IMG/VR virus record: IMGVR_UViG_3300036766_000221
Span: 1-58,172 of that record
Source: a virus
Reading direction: 5' to 3' (one strand)
DNA: 58,172 nt
The notes under the pieces are model-generated. The model searched no databases. It had not been told where the DNA came from and saw only the letters and a program-made list of their open reading frames with translations. Numbering within the stretch: position 1 is the first letter of the stretch; each line of letters begins with the position of its first letter. Positions 49,184-56,438 of this stretch are shown one piece after another. The translations under genes and the position numbers were made by a program.

Positions 49184-49579
49184 TCAAGCACTCAGACAAT
49201 CGGTTACCGTCAACCGAAACAGCGGCGCGTCTTCCGGGTCAATCCTGCGAAACGCTACTGTGTGGCCGGAGATGGCTGGCATGTGGCCGCGGTCATCGCA
49301 AATCTCGCAGCCGGAGCCAGCGCACGCGACACATTGCGCAACTCCGCCCCAGATTTGTTCTCTGAACGAGTACCGCTGGCCGGCGAGTGGGGAAACTGAA
49401 GTCAATTTCCGCACTGGCAGTAAAGCTTCGTCTTCGAGACTGCAAGATGCTCGGATCGAGCGCTTGTCAATGCGCACAGCTTGTCCAGCGGCTTCCATGC
49501 GCGCAGCTTTCTCGGCATGGATCACGGCGATGACGCCACAACGTCCGACCAAGCGGACCTTTTCAACAAACCTTGCCAT
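49184..49579 (-). CDS. Zinc-ribbon hypothetical protein, first gene of the late operon
   Basis: 131 residues from ATG 49579. A beta/helix N-terminus (MARFVEKVRLVGRCGVIAVIHAEKAARMEAAGQAVRI) is followed by REQIWGGVAQCVACAGSGCEICDDRGHMP, a four-Cys C-x2-C...C-x2-C knuckle of the DnaJ-like type. It is the first gene downstream of the non-coding gap on the minus strand and may be a late-gene regulator or an accessory factor; this is inference. Confidence 0.6.
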   Translation of the reverse strand: MARFVEKVRLVGRCGVIAVIHAEKAARMEAAGQAVRIDKRSIRASCSLEDEALLPVRKLTSVSPLAGQRYSFREQIWGGVAQCVACAGSGCEICDDRGHMPAISGHTVAFRRIDPEDAPLFRLTVTDCLSA

Positions 49580-50049
49580 TGAGTTGGGAAATTGAGACGA
49601 AAAATCCCTGCGAAAATTATCGGAGAACTCGGGTGCTGCGTTCCGGCCCCGGAGACCGGTCCTACGAAATAGGTACACTCCGCTGAAGCCCTATTCGTGT
49701 AAAGCGTAGCACAACTTCTAGGTGCACGGAAACAGTTTTCGGGAGAAATGTTTAGGAAACCATGGGCGACTGTGGCGGTTTTTGTGACGGTCCAACTATC
49801 AGTTGGTGTCACAGCGCACCAAACAAACCCCATGAAATCGTTGGAAAACTGCGCATCATGGCACCTGCTGTACCCCCGTAATTACATTTGAAGTCCGGGC
49901 TGCGCACCGGCGCAGACTAGCTCCCGTGGCCTTAGAATCATGGCGTTAGCGGTTTTTGTGGCGGTTTTTGTGGCGGTTGCTCATAATTGCGGCTATGCGG
50001 AATCCAGCGTAGAATGACCGGAAGTCAGGCGCAAGAAAATAATTGCGGC
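49580..50049. other. 470-base gene-free region beside integrase (candidate attP)
   Basis: No convincing gene on either strand. It contains three copies of GCGGTTTTTGTG (49775-49786, 49949-49960, 49961-49972) plus a truncated fourth at 49973, and an imperfect dyad around CCAACT-ATC-AGTTGG (49783-49813). Repeats of this kind next to an integrase are typical arm sites and core sites. The promoter of the late operon is probably also here but I could not place it. Confidence 0.45.
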
Positions 50050-51117
50050 TCACGCCTTCTTCTCCTTCGGCTTCTTGCCCATAGCCTCCAGCTTTCGCCC
50101 CGCTTCGGCGATATCCTCGCTGGAAACAATCGAGTACCGCCGGTAGACCGCCTCGGTCTTGTGCCCACTGATCTTCATGGCCACCGACCGTGGGATCCCA
50201 GCCCGCTCCATATTGCGAACCGCAGACCTCCGCAAGTCATGGAAAAGCAAGGCAGGAAACCCCGCGCGAACGCATGCGCTACGCCATGACCGGTCGAACT
50301 GCCTGACTTGCCTGCCATCTTCGTGGATGCAGAGCCATGGCAACGGAAACTTGCCGCTGCGCTTGGCCTGAGTGGTCCGCTGGTGCAATCTGGCGGCGAT
50401 CATCTCCCGCACATCGCCGTAGATCGGCAACACCCGGCCTTCGTCGTTTTTCGTCTCTCCAGCATGCAGGCGTATCTGGTTGAGCTCCAAGTCCACCTGA
50501 TCGACCCGCAGGCCCAGGAGCTCACCCTTGCGCGCGCCGGTGCGGTACGCCAGAGCCGCCAGCAGGCGGATCGGCTTCGGGAGTTCCCGGAGGATTGCGG
50601 CATAGGTCCGATCTTCCACAAATCCTTTGCGTGGCGGGTTTTCCTTGAGGGCCGGAATATGCGGTATCCTCCCGATCAGTGGCGGGTCATGCTGCATCGC
50701 CAGGACCAGACTACGCTTTACTACAGCCAATTCTCTGTTGACTGTTGCCGCCTGGATCCCGGCCTTGGTGCGCTGCTCGATGTAGCACTGGATCGCTTCG
50801 CTGCCGAACTGCTCAACCCGGATGCGCCCTATCTTTGGCCGCAACTGGCGGTCAATACGCAACTTTAGGTCATAGATGGATTTTCGTTTGTGCCGGATGT
50901 AGTCCTGGAGCACCAGGTCCAGCAGTTGCGACATGCGCATGTGACGCGAAGCCAGTTTCCCCGCAATCGCTTCGCCCTGCCGCCGCTTCAGCAGTTTCAC
51001 TGCGTCATCCTTGCGCTCAGAATCGCTGGATTCCCGGTGCCGCTGCCCGTTGCGCCAATATTGAATCCACCAGAGATCACCGCGCAAATAGATTGTGCCG
51101 AGTCCGTATCGACTCAT
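50050..51117 (-). CDS. int: Tyrosine recombinase (phage integrase)
   Basis: 355 residues. N-terminal arm-binding beta sheet (MSRYGLGTIYLRGDLWWIQYWRNG), a SAM-like helical core-binding domain (LLDLVLQDYIRHKRKSIYDLKLRIDRQLRP), and the catalytic domain with R196 (TGARKGELLGL), K223 (GETKNDEGRVLP), H293 and R296 (FHDLRRSAVRN), H319 (ISGHKT) and nucleophile Y328 (YRRYS). It inserts and, with an excisionase, removes the phage from the host chromosome. A Lys-rich tail ends it. A pentamer leader (NGGCR) precedes the ATG. Confidence 0.95.
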   Translation of the reverse strand: MSRYGLGTIYLRGDLWWIQYWRNGQRHRESSDSERKDDAVKLLKRRQGEAIAGKLASRHMRMSQLLDLVLQDYIRHKRKSIYDLKLRIDRQLRPKIGRIRVEQFGSEAIQCYIEQRTKAGIQAATVNRELAVVKRSLVLAMQHDPPLIGRIPHIPALKENPPRKGFVEDRTYAAILRELPKPIRLLAALAYRTGARKGELLGLRVDQVDLELNQIRLHAGETKNDEGRVLPIYGDVREMIAARLHQRTTQAKRSGKFPLPWLCIHEDGRQVRQFDRSWRSACVRAGFPALLFHDLRRSAVRNMERAGIPRSVAMKISGHKTEAVYRRYSIVSSEDIAEAGRKLEAMGKKPKEKKA

Positions 51118-51118
51118 T

Positions 51119-51163
51119 GAGGTTCCTCGCCTTGCCGTGCCTTGCCGCGCCCAGCCGTGCCTA
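51119..51163 (-). repeat. Pentanucleotide leader array before the integrase
   Basis: On the minus strand: AGGCA CGGCT GGGCG CGGCA and continuing AGGCA CGGCA AGGCG AGGAA, then CCTCA and ATG. Period exactly 5 with core GGC; the last unit AGGCGAGGAA also supplies the Shine-Dalgarno sequence. Confidence 0.8.
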
Positions 51164-51270
51164 GACGAACAATATACCGCAACCGCCCCAGGATATTTTC
51201 AACTGCCCTTGTCTTGCAACGTCAAGTCTTGCGCAATCATTCGCGACAGCACGCCGAGCCGGGCACGGAA

Positions 51271-51795
51271 TCACTGAACCTTATCCACCTTGTCGGTTTT
51301 CCCGCTGAACAATGCCAACGTCTCGCTCGCAGGCAGAATGCGCGAAGCCGATTCCGTCGCCGCCGCGATTCTCTTCGTCGCGCTCGGCTTCATCATGTGG
51401 TTGATGATTCCCGCTTGTGAAAATAACGTTAGAAAACTGTTTTGCTCCACTTTCGTTAGTGCCTTTTGCTTTTCGATTGGAACGAGCGTCGCCAGCCCTC
51501 CCATCACACGTCGAGCACTTCGGCCTACATGCTTCATTCCTCGCACGCCCCAGTTAATGGTTCCGCGCGAGTTCAGCCGTTTGATTCCAACTTTGGGAAT
51601 CACCTCCAACACGCACTCCTTCTCGCGTTGGAATCGCTTACGTGCTGTATACACATAGCCGTAGCCGTCGCCTTGCGGGTCTTTGTCGATGACGCCCTTC
51701 AGTGACTCGTAAGGGCAGATATCGCCGTCCTGCAAGAGCTGCTTCTCGAATTCGCCGAATACCAGAATGCTTTCAATCGCTGCTTCGTGTTTCAT
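51271..51795 (-). CDS. Hypothetical protein, 174 residues
   Basis: Starts MKHEAAIESILVFGEFEKQLLQDGDICPYESLKGVIDKD from ATG 51795, with GGCGAGGAACAT upstream. Middle Arg-rich (RKRFQREKECVLEVIPKVGIKRLNSRGTINWGVRGMKHVGRSARRVMGGL), later all helical with KTDKVDKVQ at the end. The WGVRGMKHVGRSARRVMGG segment suggests DNA or RNA binding. It lies between integrase and the unknown gene behind the next leader. No family recognised. Confidence 0.6.
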   Translation of the reverse strand: MKHEAAIESILVFGEFEKQLLQDGDICPYESLKGVIDKDPQGDGYGYVYTARKRFQREKECVLEVIPKVGIKRLNSRGTINWGVRGMKHVGRSARRVMGGLATLVPIEKQKALTKVEQNSFLTLFSQAGIINHMMKPSATKRIAAATESASRILPASETLALFSGKTDKVDKVQ

Positions 51796-51796
51796 A

Positions 51797-51835
51797 TGTT
51801 CCTCGCCTTGCCTCGCCTCGCCTGGCCGTGCCATG
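51797..51835 (-). repeat. Pentanucleotide leader array before the 174-residue gene
   Basis: Minus strand: CGGCA TGGCA CGGCC AGGCG then AGGCG AGGCA AGGCG AGGAA, then CATATG. Same design and same final AGGCGAGGAA as the integrase leader. Confidence 0.8.
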
Positions 51836-51842
51836 CCGCAAA

Positions 51843-52400
51843 CTAACTCCATTTCACGTCATCGACCGAGAAGCGCCCATAGAACCCATTGTTCCGTGGA
51901 CGAAATCGCCCGATGCCGATGAACTTCCCGGCCTCTTCCAGATGCTTACGGAAAACGTCCAGCGTTATGGTGTCGTCGAGCACGTGGAACGTAACCTTGC
52001 CGGACCACTTCGGAATGACCGGGAAACATTTCCAGACTCGGCTCGTACCACCGCGCCGTCCATCAGACGGAACGTGCAACCATTCGCCTTGCACATCGTC
52101 TTTTCGCAGAGGCAATACCAGCGGCTCGACCACCAGCACGCCAGCCTCGAAATGCTTGGTATAGGTTGATTTTCCCTTGCCTGGAATCTGGATAGCCAGA
52201 AACTTCGCCACTTCCGCAATGCAATTTTTGAATGACATCGGCGGAATGAAAACCTGACCCTTGTCGTCGATGTGAAGGCGCTCCCGCCAAATCCGCGCCT
52301 CAAAATCCTTGTGAGTTTCTTTGTCCGGCTTTTCCGTCATAATCACTTTCGATTGACTATAAGCCGAAACGCTGCTGAGTACTGCCATCGCTACGTGCAT
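51843..52400 (-). CDS. Conserved hypothetical phage protein with a Gly/Arg C-terminal motif
   Basis: 185 residues starting MHVAMAVLSSVSAYSQSKVIMTEKPDKETHKDFEARIWRERLHID, then KGQVFIPPMSFKNCIAEVAKFL and, near the end, FRKHLEEAGKFIGIGRFRPRNNGFYGRFSVDDVKW. The last GIGRFRPR-NNGFYGRF is a glycine-rich beta-hairpin like those of RAMP-type RNA-binding folds (Cas7-like), but no cas genes are present, so I make only a structural remark. It may bind nucleic acid. Leader has weaker pentamer pattern (52410-52470). Confidence 0.6.
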   Translation of the reverse strand: MHVAMAVLSSVSAYSQSKVIMTEKPDKETHKDFEARIWRERLHIDDKGQVFIPPMSFKNCIAEVAKFLAIQIPGKGKSTYTKHFEAGVLVVEPLVLPLRKDDVQGEWLHVPSDGRRGGTSRVWKCFPVIPKWSGKVTFHVLDDTITLDVFRKHLEEAGKFIGIGRFRPRNNGFYGRFSVDDVKWS

Positions 52401-52409
52401 TCTGTTCCT

Positions 52410-52476
52410 TTCGTTGTTAAACTTTGCCTTGTCTTGCCGAATCTAGCCGCACTCAATCCTGCCATGCGAAGTCATG
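52410..52476 (-). repeat. Degenerate pentanucleotide leader array
   Basis: Minus strand: AGGCA TGACT TCGCA TGGCA, later CGGCT AGATT CGGCA AGACA AGGCA, then AAAG and the ATG region. The 5-base period and GGC core are kept with more mutations than in the two other leaders. Confidence 0.65.
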
Positions 52477-52499
52477 CCTAATCCGGGCCAAATCATCTT

Positions 52500-52751
52500 T
52501 CACTTACTCGCCTGAATCAACGCATCCAAATCTTTGATGTCAAACAGAAAGTTCCGGTGTAGTCTTACCCGTCGCAAGTCTCCGCTCGCCACGTGATTCT
52601 TCACCGTTTTCTCCGAGCACGAGAGATACAGCGCCGCATCCGCTAGGTTCAGCAGGCGCCGCGTGGCCGGCTGCTTCGTCTCCATCTCGGCCAGCACTTC
52701 GCGGACGATATCGCGTACTAGCGGCTGGAACGGGTTGGCGGATTGGGCCAT
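52500..52751 (-). CDS. Excisionase-like helix-turn-helix protein
   Basis: 83 residues. An N-terminal helix (PFQPLVRDIVREVLAEMETKQ) is followed by RLLNLADAALYLSCSEKTVKNHVASGDLRRVRLHRNFLFDIKDLDALIQ, a MerR/Xis-type winged helix (HTH_17-like). Position three genes upstream of integrase on the same strand suggests a recombination directionality factor or an AlpA-type regulator. Confidence 0.7.
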   Translation of the reverse strand: MAQSANPFQPLVRDIVREVLAEMETKQPATRRLLNLADAALYLSCSEKTVKNHVASGDLRRVRLHRNFLFDIKDLDALIQASK

Positions 52752-53033
52752 CTAGTTCAGCTTCTTCAGCTCTCCGCGCAGCCGGGCGATCTCGCGCTGC
52801 TCGAATTGAGCGCGACAGAAACCTCCACACTTATGCCAATCGTCCTCGGCTAGTGGTGACTTATGCCAGCATCCACCGCAATGCTTCGTCGCGCACGCCT
52901 CATACACGCCGATGGCGGTTTCGATGAGGGCACGAGCGATGCGCCGTTGTTCCAGGACATCAGTGCCGCTCATGATTGACTCTGCCACCTCGGCCAGCGT
53001 CGTCTCCGCGTTCAGGAGTTTGGGGTCAGTCAT
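52752..53033 (-). CDS. Cysteine-rich hypothetical protein
   Basis: 93 residues from ATG 53033 (MTDPKLLNAETTLAEVAESIMSG); an upstream ATG at 53081 adds 16 basic residues. Helical N-half (RRIARALIETAIGVYEA) then CATKHCGGCWHKSPLAEDDWHKCGGFC, six Cys and two His that could bind zinc, then a charged helix. Adjacent to the excisionase-like gene. Function unknown. Confidence 0.55.
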   Translation of the reverse strand: MTDPKLLNAETTLAEVAESIMSGTDVLEQRRIARALIETAIGVYEACATKHCGGCWHKSPLAEDDWHKCGGFCRAQFEQREIARLRGELKKLN

Positions 53034-53144
53034 ACCACTAATCTTGACTTTTCTAGTCTTAACTGTGCCAGTTTTGCACATGCGGAGCTTGTGTACCGGT
53101 CATAATGCCCAGGGCACCGCTCTGGCGGCTGCCCTTTTTCCTTG

Positions 53145-53171
53145 GGGAATTATATACATGACTCCCTTCGC
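53145..53171 (+). repeat. Left terminal inverted repeat of the IS1595-type element
   Basis: 27 bases identical to the reverse complement of 54265-54291. Outer end GGGAATTATATAC. It contains the region just downstream of the transposase stop. Confidence 0.88.
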
Positions 53172-53173
53172 TC

Positions 53174-53722
53174 TTAATTCTCAACAGGTTTCCGCTTGCG
53201 CGCTTTCTTCCGTTTCCGCGCCTTTTTGGCCTGAGACTTTGGGCGGTAGGCGAGCACCACGTCTGTTATCCGATCGTGTTTGTTGCCTTCCTTGCCGCCA
53301 AAGAACGCTTCGTCAACCTCAACGATGCCGCGCAGCTTGTCGATGCTGTCGGGAGCGCTGCAAGCCTCCCGGAGCCGGGAAAGCATGAACCATGCCGACT
53401 TCTGGGTGACGCCGATTTCTTTGGCCAATTGCATCGAGGAGATGCCCTTACGGGCGGTCACCAGCAGATACATGGCATAGACCCACTTGTGAAGTGGGAT
53501 GTGGCTGCGCCCAAAGATCGTTCCGGTACGCACGGTAAAGTCGAGTTGGCAGGCGTTACAGCGGTAGAATCCCGCTTTGCGCGGGGTAATTCGCTCGCTG
53601 GCTTTGCATGTTGGGCAAACCGTACCGTTAGGCCAGAGACGGCCCTCCAAATATTCGCGCGCCGCCTCTTCGTCCGGGAAGATCTCGAACAGTTTGAAAG
53701 TACTGATAGTGCTCTTGCTCAT
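53174..53722 (-). pseudogene. Truncated ISXO2-like (IS1595) transposase
   Basis: 182 residues. N-terminal zinc ribbon with two C-x2-C pairs (VCPTCKASERITPRKAGFYRCNAC), a helix-turn-helix region (ISSMQLAKEIGVTQKSAWFMLSRLREA), and the start of the catalytic domain VEVDEAFFGGKEGNKH with the first Asp. The remaining DDE residues are missing; instead the frame ends in a Lys/Arg-rich tail (RPKSQAKKARKRKKARKRKP). Full members are about 300 residues, and the left inverted repeat starts directly after the stop, so an internal deletion of about 400 bases or a fusion to a passenger gene happened. Not expected to be active alone. Confidence 0.8.
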
Positions 53723-53824
53723 TGTGAAATCCTTTGCCGAGTTACGTATCGGCCCCGATTTCCCTTCGGACGCCCCGCTTGTGCGGAGGATCGCTCGCGC
53801 GACCGAGGCACGCGGCGGAGGTCG

Positions 53825-54151
53825 TTAGCGTGTCACCGATCCGATAATGTCGCCATCGGTTGGGCATCGGCGTGCCAACACAGCAGCTTTCCATTCATCG
53901 AATTTTTGGGCTGCCTGCTCGCCGGTGAGTCCGGTCATTTTGCGCCCGACCCATGGCTTCGCGCGGCCACCCTTGAAGGGATGATAGGATGCGCTCAGAT
54001 AGTCGTCGTCGAAGCTCTCTTGCACGGCCCATCCGCATTCGACGCTATACGTGCCGTCCAGCCCGACCCGCAAAAAGTAGAAACATTGATCCAAGCCCGC
54101 ACCCCAGGTATTGCCGGGGGTGATTTGTTGCGTTGCTTCTATCGTCGTCAT
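53825..54151 (-). CDS. Passenger gene of the IS1595-type element, unknown function
   Basis: 108 residues beginning MTTIEATQQITPGNTWGAGLDQCFYFLRVGLDGTYSVECGWAVQE, then HPFKGGRAKPWVGRKMTGLTGEQAAQKFDEWKAAVLARRCP. Strong ribosome-binding site (GCAGGAGAAAGAAA). Two Cys and several Trp; a small alpha/beta protein. It lies between the transposase and the right inverted repeat and so travels with the element. I do not recognise the family. Confidence 0.6.
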   Translation of the reverse strand: MTTIEATQQITPGNTWGAGLDQCFYFLRVGLDGTYSVECGWAVQESFDDDYLSASYHPFKGGRAKPWVGRKMTGLTGEQAAQKFDEWKAAVLARRCPTDGDIIGSVTR

Positions 54152-54264
54152 TTTCTTTCTCCTGCCCGATGGATTCGGGCTTCTTGCTACTCTTTAATTG
54201 TACTTGACTCCCGCACAGGAAGCAAGGGGAAAATGCAATCGGATGTAAGATTTTTGAAGAAAAG

Positions 54265-54291
54265 GCGAAGGGAGTCATGTATATAATTCCC
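54265..54291 (-). repeat. Right terminal inverted repeat of the IS1595-type element
   Basis: Reverse complement of 53145-53171 with no mismatch. It contains an AT-rich TATATAC that could also act as an outward promoter element. Confidence 0.88.
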
Positions 54292-54295
54292 GAAA

Positions 54296-54520
54296 TTAAG
54301 GGCATCGTCTCCTCGATTCTCTCACGCGCGCCTTGACTGGGCAGGCACGCGCAGGGCGAACGCCAGATCGCGGCAAAACCGGCATTTCCTGATGTTTCGA
54401 CCATCCCCGCGCAGTTGGGGTGCCACGGTACAGATGGACAGGTTTTTCTTTGAATTTACGCGAAATCGTTTTCTTGCCACGTGCCGTCCTCGCCACTGCA
54501 TCGCTTCCACGTTTCCGCAT
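54296..54520 (-). CDS. Small basic protein, possible frameshifted gene
   Basis: 74 residues from ATG 54520 with CAGGAGAAGGAAGC upstream. The first 24 residues (MRKRGSDAVARTARGKKTISRKFK) look genuine. A second frame (54322-54510) gives a better C-terminal half, KKNLSICTVAPQLRGDGRNIRKCRFCRDL, with a C...C-x2-C motif. Both could be parts of one gene joined at a run of five A (about 54445). Either a sequence error, a pseudogene or +1 slippage. The IS1595-type element begins just after the stop. Confidence 0.4.
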   Translation of the reverse strand: MRKRGSDAVARTARGKKTISRKFKEKPVHLYRGTPTARGWSKHQEMPVLPRSGVRPARACPVKARVRESRRRCP

Positions 54521-54565
54521 GCTTCCTTCTCCTGGGTTATACAAACCTACTGGCGAGGACTACAC

Positions 54566-54757
54566 CTAGCAGCAATCGGCATTCCTGTGCTCGCCACTGC
54601 CACCGTTTTTTACTCCAGCGCTAAATCTTTCGTTCTTCGCCCGTTTGTGCCAGGACCACACTCGCTGATAAGCCACTTTCTCTCGGCGCACTTTGTCGCG
54701 TTTCGCCTGGCGATCAGCGAAGCCGGTGAGCGCGGCGCGCACGTAGTCGAGTTTCAT
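54566..54757 (-). CDS. Basic helical hypothetical protein, 63 residues
   Basis: ATG 54757 overlaps the previous stop (ATGA). MKLDYVRAALTGFADRQAKRDKVRREKVAYQRVWSWHKRAKNERF: one long basic helix, probably nucleic-acid binding. Function unknown. Confidence 0.55.
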   Translation of the reverse strand: MKLDYVRAALTGFADRQAKRDKVRREKVAYQRVWSWHKRAKNERFSAGVKNGGSGEHRNADCC

Positions 54758-55017
54758 CGGCGTCCCTGCTGGTGCGTTTGATATTCGGCTTCCAGCGCCC
54801 GCCCCAACGCACAGTTGCACCTGCCCGTGTAATCGTTGCGCACCATCATGTCGATCTCGGTATATGGCGCGTTTTCCCGGTTCGCCTTGTGTTGTGCCAG
54901 TTCATTTTTGCTCACCAGGTAGGGGTCGCGTTCGAGTTTTTGGTATGAACGCCACCCTCGCAGACAGAGTGCGCACGCCGGCGGGAATTTGGAGACATGC
55001 TCCCAGCTGTAATTCAT
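54754..55017 (-). CDS. Cysteine-containing hypothetical protein, 87 residues
   Basis: MNYSWEHVSKFPPACALCLRGWRSYQKLERDPYLVSKNELAQHKANRENAP, then NDYTGRCNCALGRALEAEY. C-x2-C and C-x-C pairs suggest a metal site. Overlaps both neighbours by ATGA. Function unknown. Confidence 0.55.
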   Translation of the reverse strand: MNYSWEHVSKFPPACALCLRGWRSYQKLERDPYLVSKNELAQHKANRENAPYTEIDMMVRNDYTGRCNCALGRALEAEYQTHQQGRR

Positions 55018-55529
55018 TTTCCCCTGGCTCCACGTTTGCCGCGGGCCTTGTCGGCCTCCAGCTCCGCTTCCAGTTCTGCGATGGTCTTGCGCCGCACCAC
55101 CAGCCCAGGCTCGCGTTTGCGTTCACGCGCCGCAGCTATTTTGATTTTCAGTTCTTCCAGCAGCGCCTGGTACTCTTTGTCCTCGGTGAGATCGGCTGCT
55201 TCGAGACGCGGCAATTCCCGAGGGGTCAACGCGGCCCAGTCGATGTGGGCGTCAGCCTCCGGGTTGCCGTCTTCGTCCTTCACTGTCTCGACCGGATAGA
55301 CGCCATCGGCAGGGTTGAACCGCGCGCAGAATATCGCCCGCATCTGCCCCGGTCCGGGCCACTCCGAGCGCCGCGCCATCTCCTGCGCTAGCCATTCGAG
55401 TTGCTCATCGTTGGCGCACATTTCGCGCAACAAACCGACCAGTGCCCCCCTAAAATCGGCATCGCTAGGGAAGAATTTCATCAGTGAAAGTGTCCCCATC
55501 GCCGATTTCATTACTCGCGCGGATATCAT
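55014..55529 (-). CDS. Hypothetical protein with C-terminal coiled coil
   Basis: 171 residues starting MISARVMKSAMGTLSLMKFFPSDADFRGALVGLLREMCANDEQLEWLAQEMARR, later RAIFCARFNPADGV and a coiled coil from about 115 (EYQALLEELKIKIAAARERKRE, then ELEAELEADKARGK). It comes directly after the replisome-organiser-like gene and may be its partner in loading a helicase. Inference from position only. Confidence 0.55.
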   Translation of the reverse strand: MISARVMKSAMGTLSLMKFFPSDADFRGALVGLLREMCANDEQLEWLAQEMARRSEWPGPGQMRAIFCARFNPADGVYPVETVKDEDGNPEADAHIDWAALTPRELPRLEAADLTEDKEYQALLEELKIKIAAARERKREPGLVVRRKTIAELEAELEADKARGKRGARGK

Positions 55530-56438
55530 TCAAACCTCCCGTTTTCTCGCTTGATTTGCCTTGAAACGCTGGTTTTCTTCATGGAGTTTTATAGCCTTGT
55601 CGTTTATCGATTCCTGGATGGGTTCGGCTGGCGGGCTCATTTTCCACGTTTCCTCTGCTATCGTCTCGGCCAGGTTCTGCTTGCAATAACGCCAGCCGGT
55701 CCGTTCCCAGTGGCTGATCCAGTTCGTTACCCCTCGGATTACGACATCGAGCGGAGAGCCCCGGTTAAGGGTTTCGATGAGGTACTGCTGGGCAATCTGT
55801 TTATGCCCTGGCTTTTTCCAGGCGTTATACAGATTCTCGAAGCCGTTCTGGAATTCCGCAGGCATCACGGCCGTGCTTTTCTCAGCCGGTTTTGTTGGTT
55901 CAACCCCCGGTGTTTTTGGGCTTGGCATTTCGGGGTTTTCCACAGATCTACGAACCGTAGAAACTGCCGGGGGTTCCGGCTCGGCTTGGTAAGGCTTGGT
56001 AAGGTAAGGCAAGGCAGGGGGGTATGTCACGGGGGGTGACACTATGGGTGGCACTACAGTCTCACTGGTATGCGACTCTAACCTCGTGCCTCTAACTTGC
56101 TGATTAGAAGAGATGAGCTTATCGATAGCCGCCACCTTGTTTTTCGTTCCTGTTGTGGCATGTTCTAGCCAATCGTGCACCACGAGCCGGTGCGATGGGT
56201 GTACGTCGATCCATCGAGCCTCGATCAATGCCCGTATCAGTTTGGTGCCACTCCGTTCATCACGGTCGAAAGCCGCCGCAATTCGGCTGTCGCTATGCTT
56301 TCCAATATCACCCTTTGGAGCGTACTCGGCAGTAAAGTGGAAGAGTTGTTCGAGGATGCCAACGGCATAGACCCGAGGGACTTTTAAAATCTTCGCCAGT
56401 TCGAGTGTTTTTGGGTGGTTCGGTGTGCCGCGCTTCAC
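55530..56438 (-). CDS. Replication initiation / replisome organiser-like protein
   Basis: 302 residues from a GTG at 56438 overlapping the previous stop (GTGA). The N-terminal 110 residues (TPNHPKTLELAKILKVPRVYAVGILEQLFHFTAEYAPKGDIGKHSDSRIAAAFDRD, then LIRALIEARWIDVHP-HRLVVHDWLEH) form the winged-helix unit seen at the start of many phage replication proteins. A Pro-rich linker (residues 130-190) and a C-terminal helical domain (FENLYNAWKKPGHKQIAQQYLIETL, VIRGVTNWISHWERTGWRYCKQNLAE) follow. It probably binds the phage origin and loads the host helicase. The linker is coded by a pentamer-periodic DNA stretch. Confidence 0.65.
   Translation of the reverse strand: MKRGTPNHPKTLELAKILKVPRVYAVGILEQLFHFTAEYAPKGDIGKHSDSRIAAAFDRDERSGTKLIRALIEARWIDVHPSHRLVVHDWLEHATTGTKNKVAAIDKLISSNQQVRGTRLESHTSETVVPPIVSPPVTYPPALPYLTKPYQAEPEPPAVSTVRRSVENPEMPSPKTPGVEPTKPAEKSTAVMPAEFQNGFENLYNAWKKPGHKQIAQQYLIETLNRGSPLDVVIRGVTNWISHWERTGWRYCKQNLAETIAEETWKMSPPAEPIQESINDKAIKLHEENQRFKANQARKREV
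55980..56025 (+). repeat. Pentamer-periodic stretch inside the replication gene
   Basis: Plus strand: GGCTC GGCTT GGTAA GGCTT then GGTAA GGTAA GGCAA GGCAG GGGGG, a 5-base period in a coding region (codes Pro-rich linker on the minus strand, with each pentamer shifting codon phase). The unit matches the NGGCR leader arrays near integrase but lies in the opposite orientation to its gene. Confidence 0.7.

Larger units (their letters stand above)
53145..54291. mobile_element. IS1595/ISXO2-type element with internal deletion
   Basis: Ends form a perfect 27-base terminal inverted repeat: left plus strand from 53145 and right minus strand from 54291, both beginning GGGAATTATATACATGACTC and continuing to TTCGC. 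Inside are a truncated ISXO2-like transposase (53174-53722) and a 108-residue unknown gene (53825-54151). Flanking eight bases differ (TTTCCTTG left, GAAATTAA right), so no clean target duplication remains. The right end lies four bases from the stop of the upstream phage gene. The same end sequence bounds the RyR cassette at 38501-38954. Confidence 0.8.

Noticed and set aside
51843-52400. Cas7/RAMP protein of a CRISPR system
   Set aside because: Only a short Gly/Arg motif fits; no cas genes or repeat arrays in the window.
53137-54299. Target duplication around the IS1595-type element
   Set aside because: The eight flanking bases (TTTCCTTG and GAAATTAA) do not match; any duplication has been lost or ends recombined.
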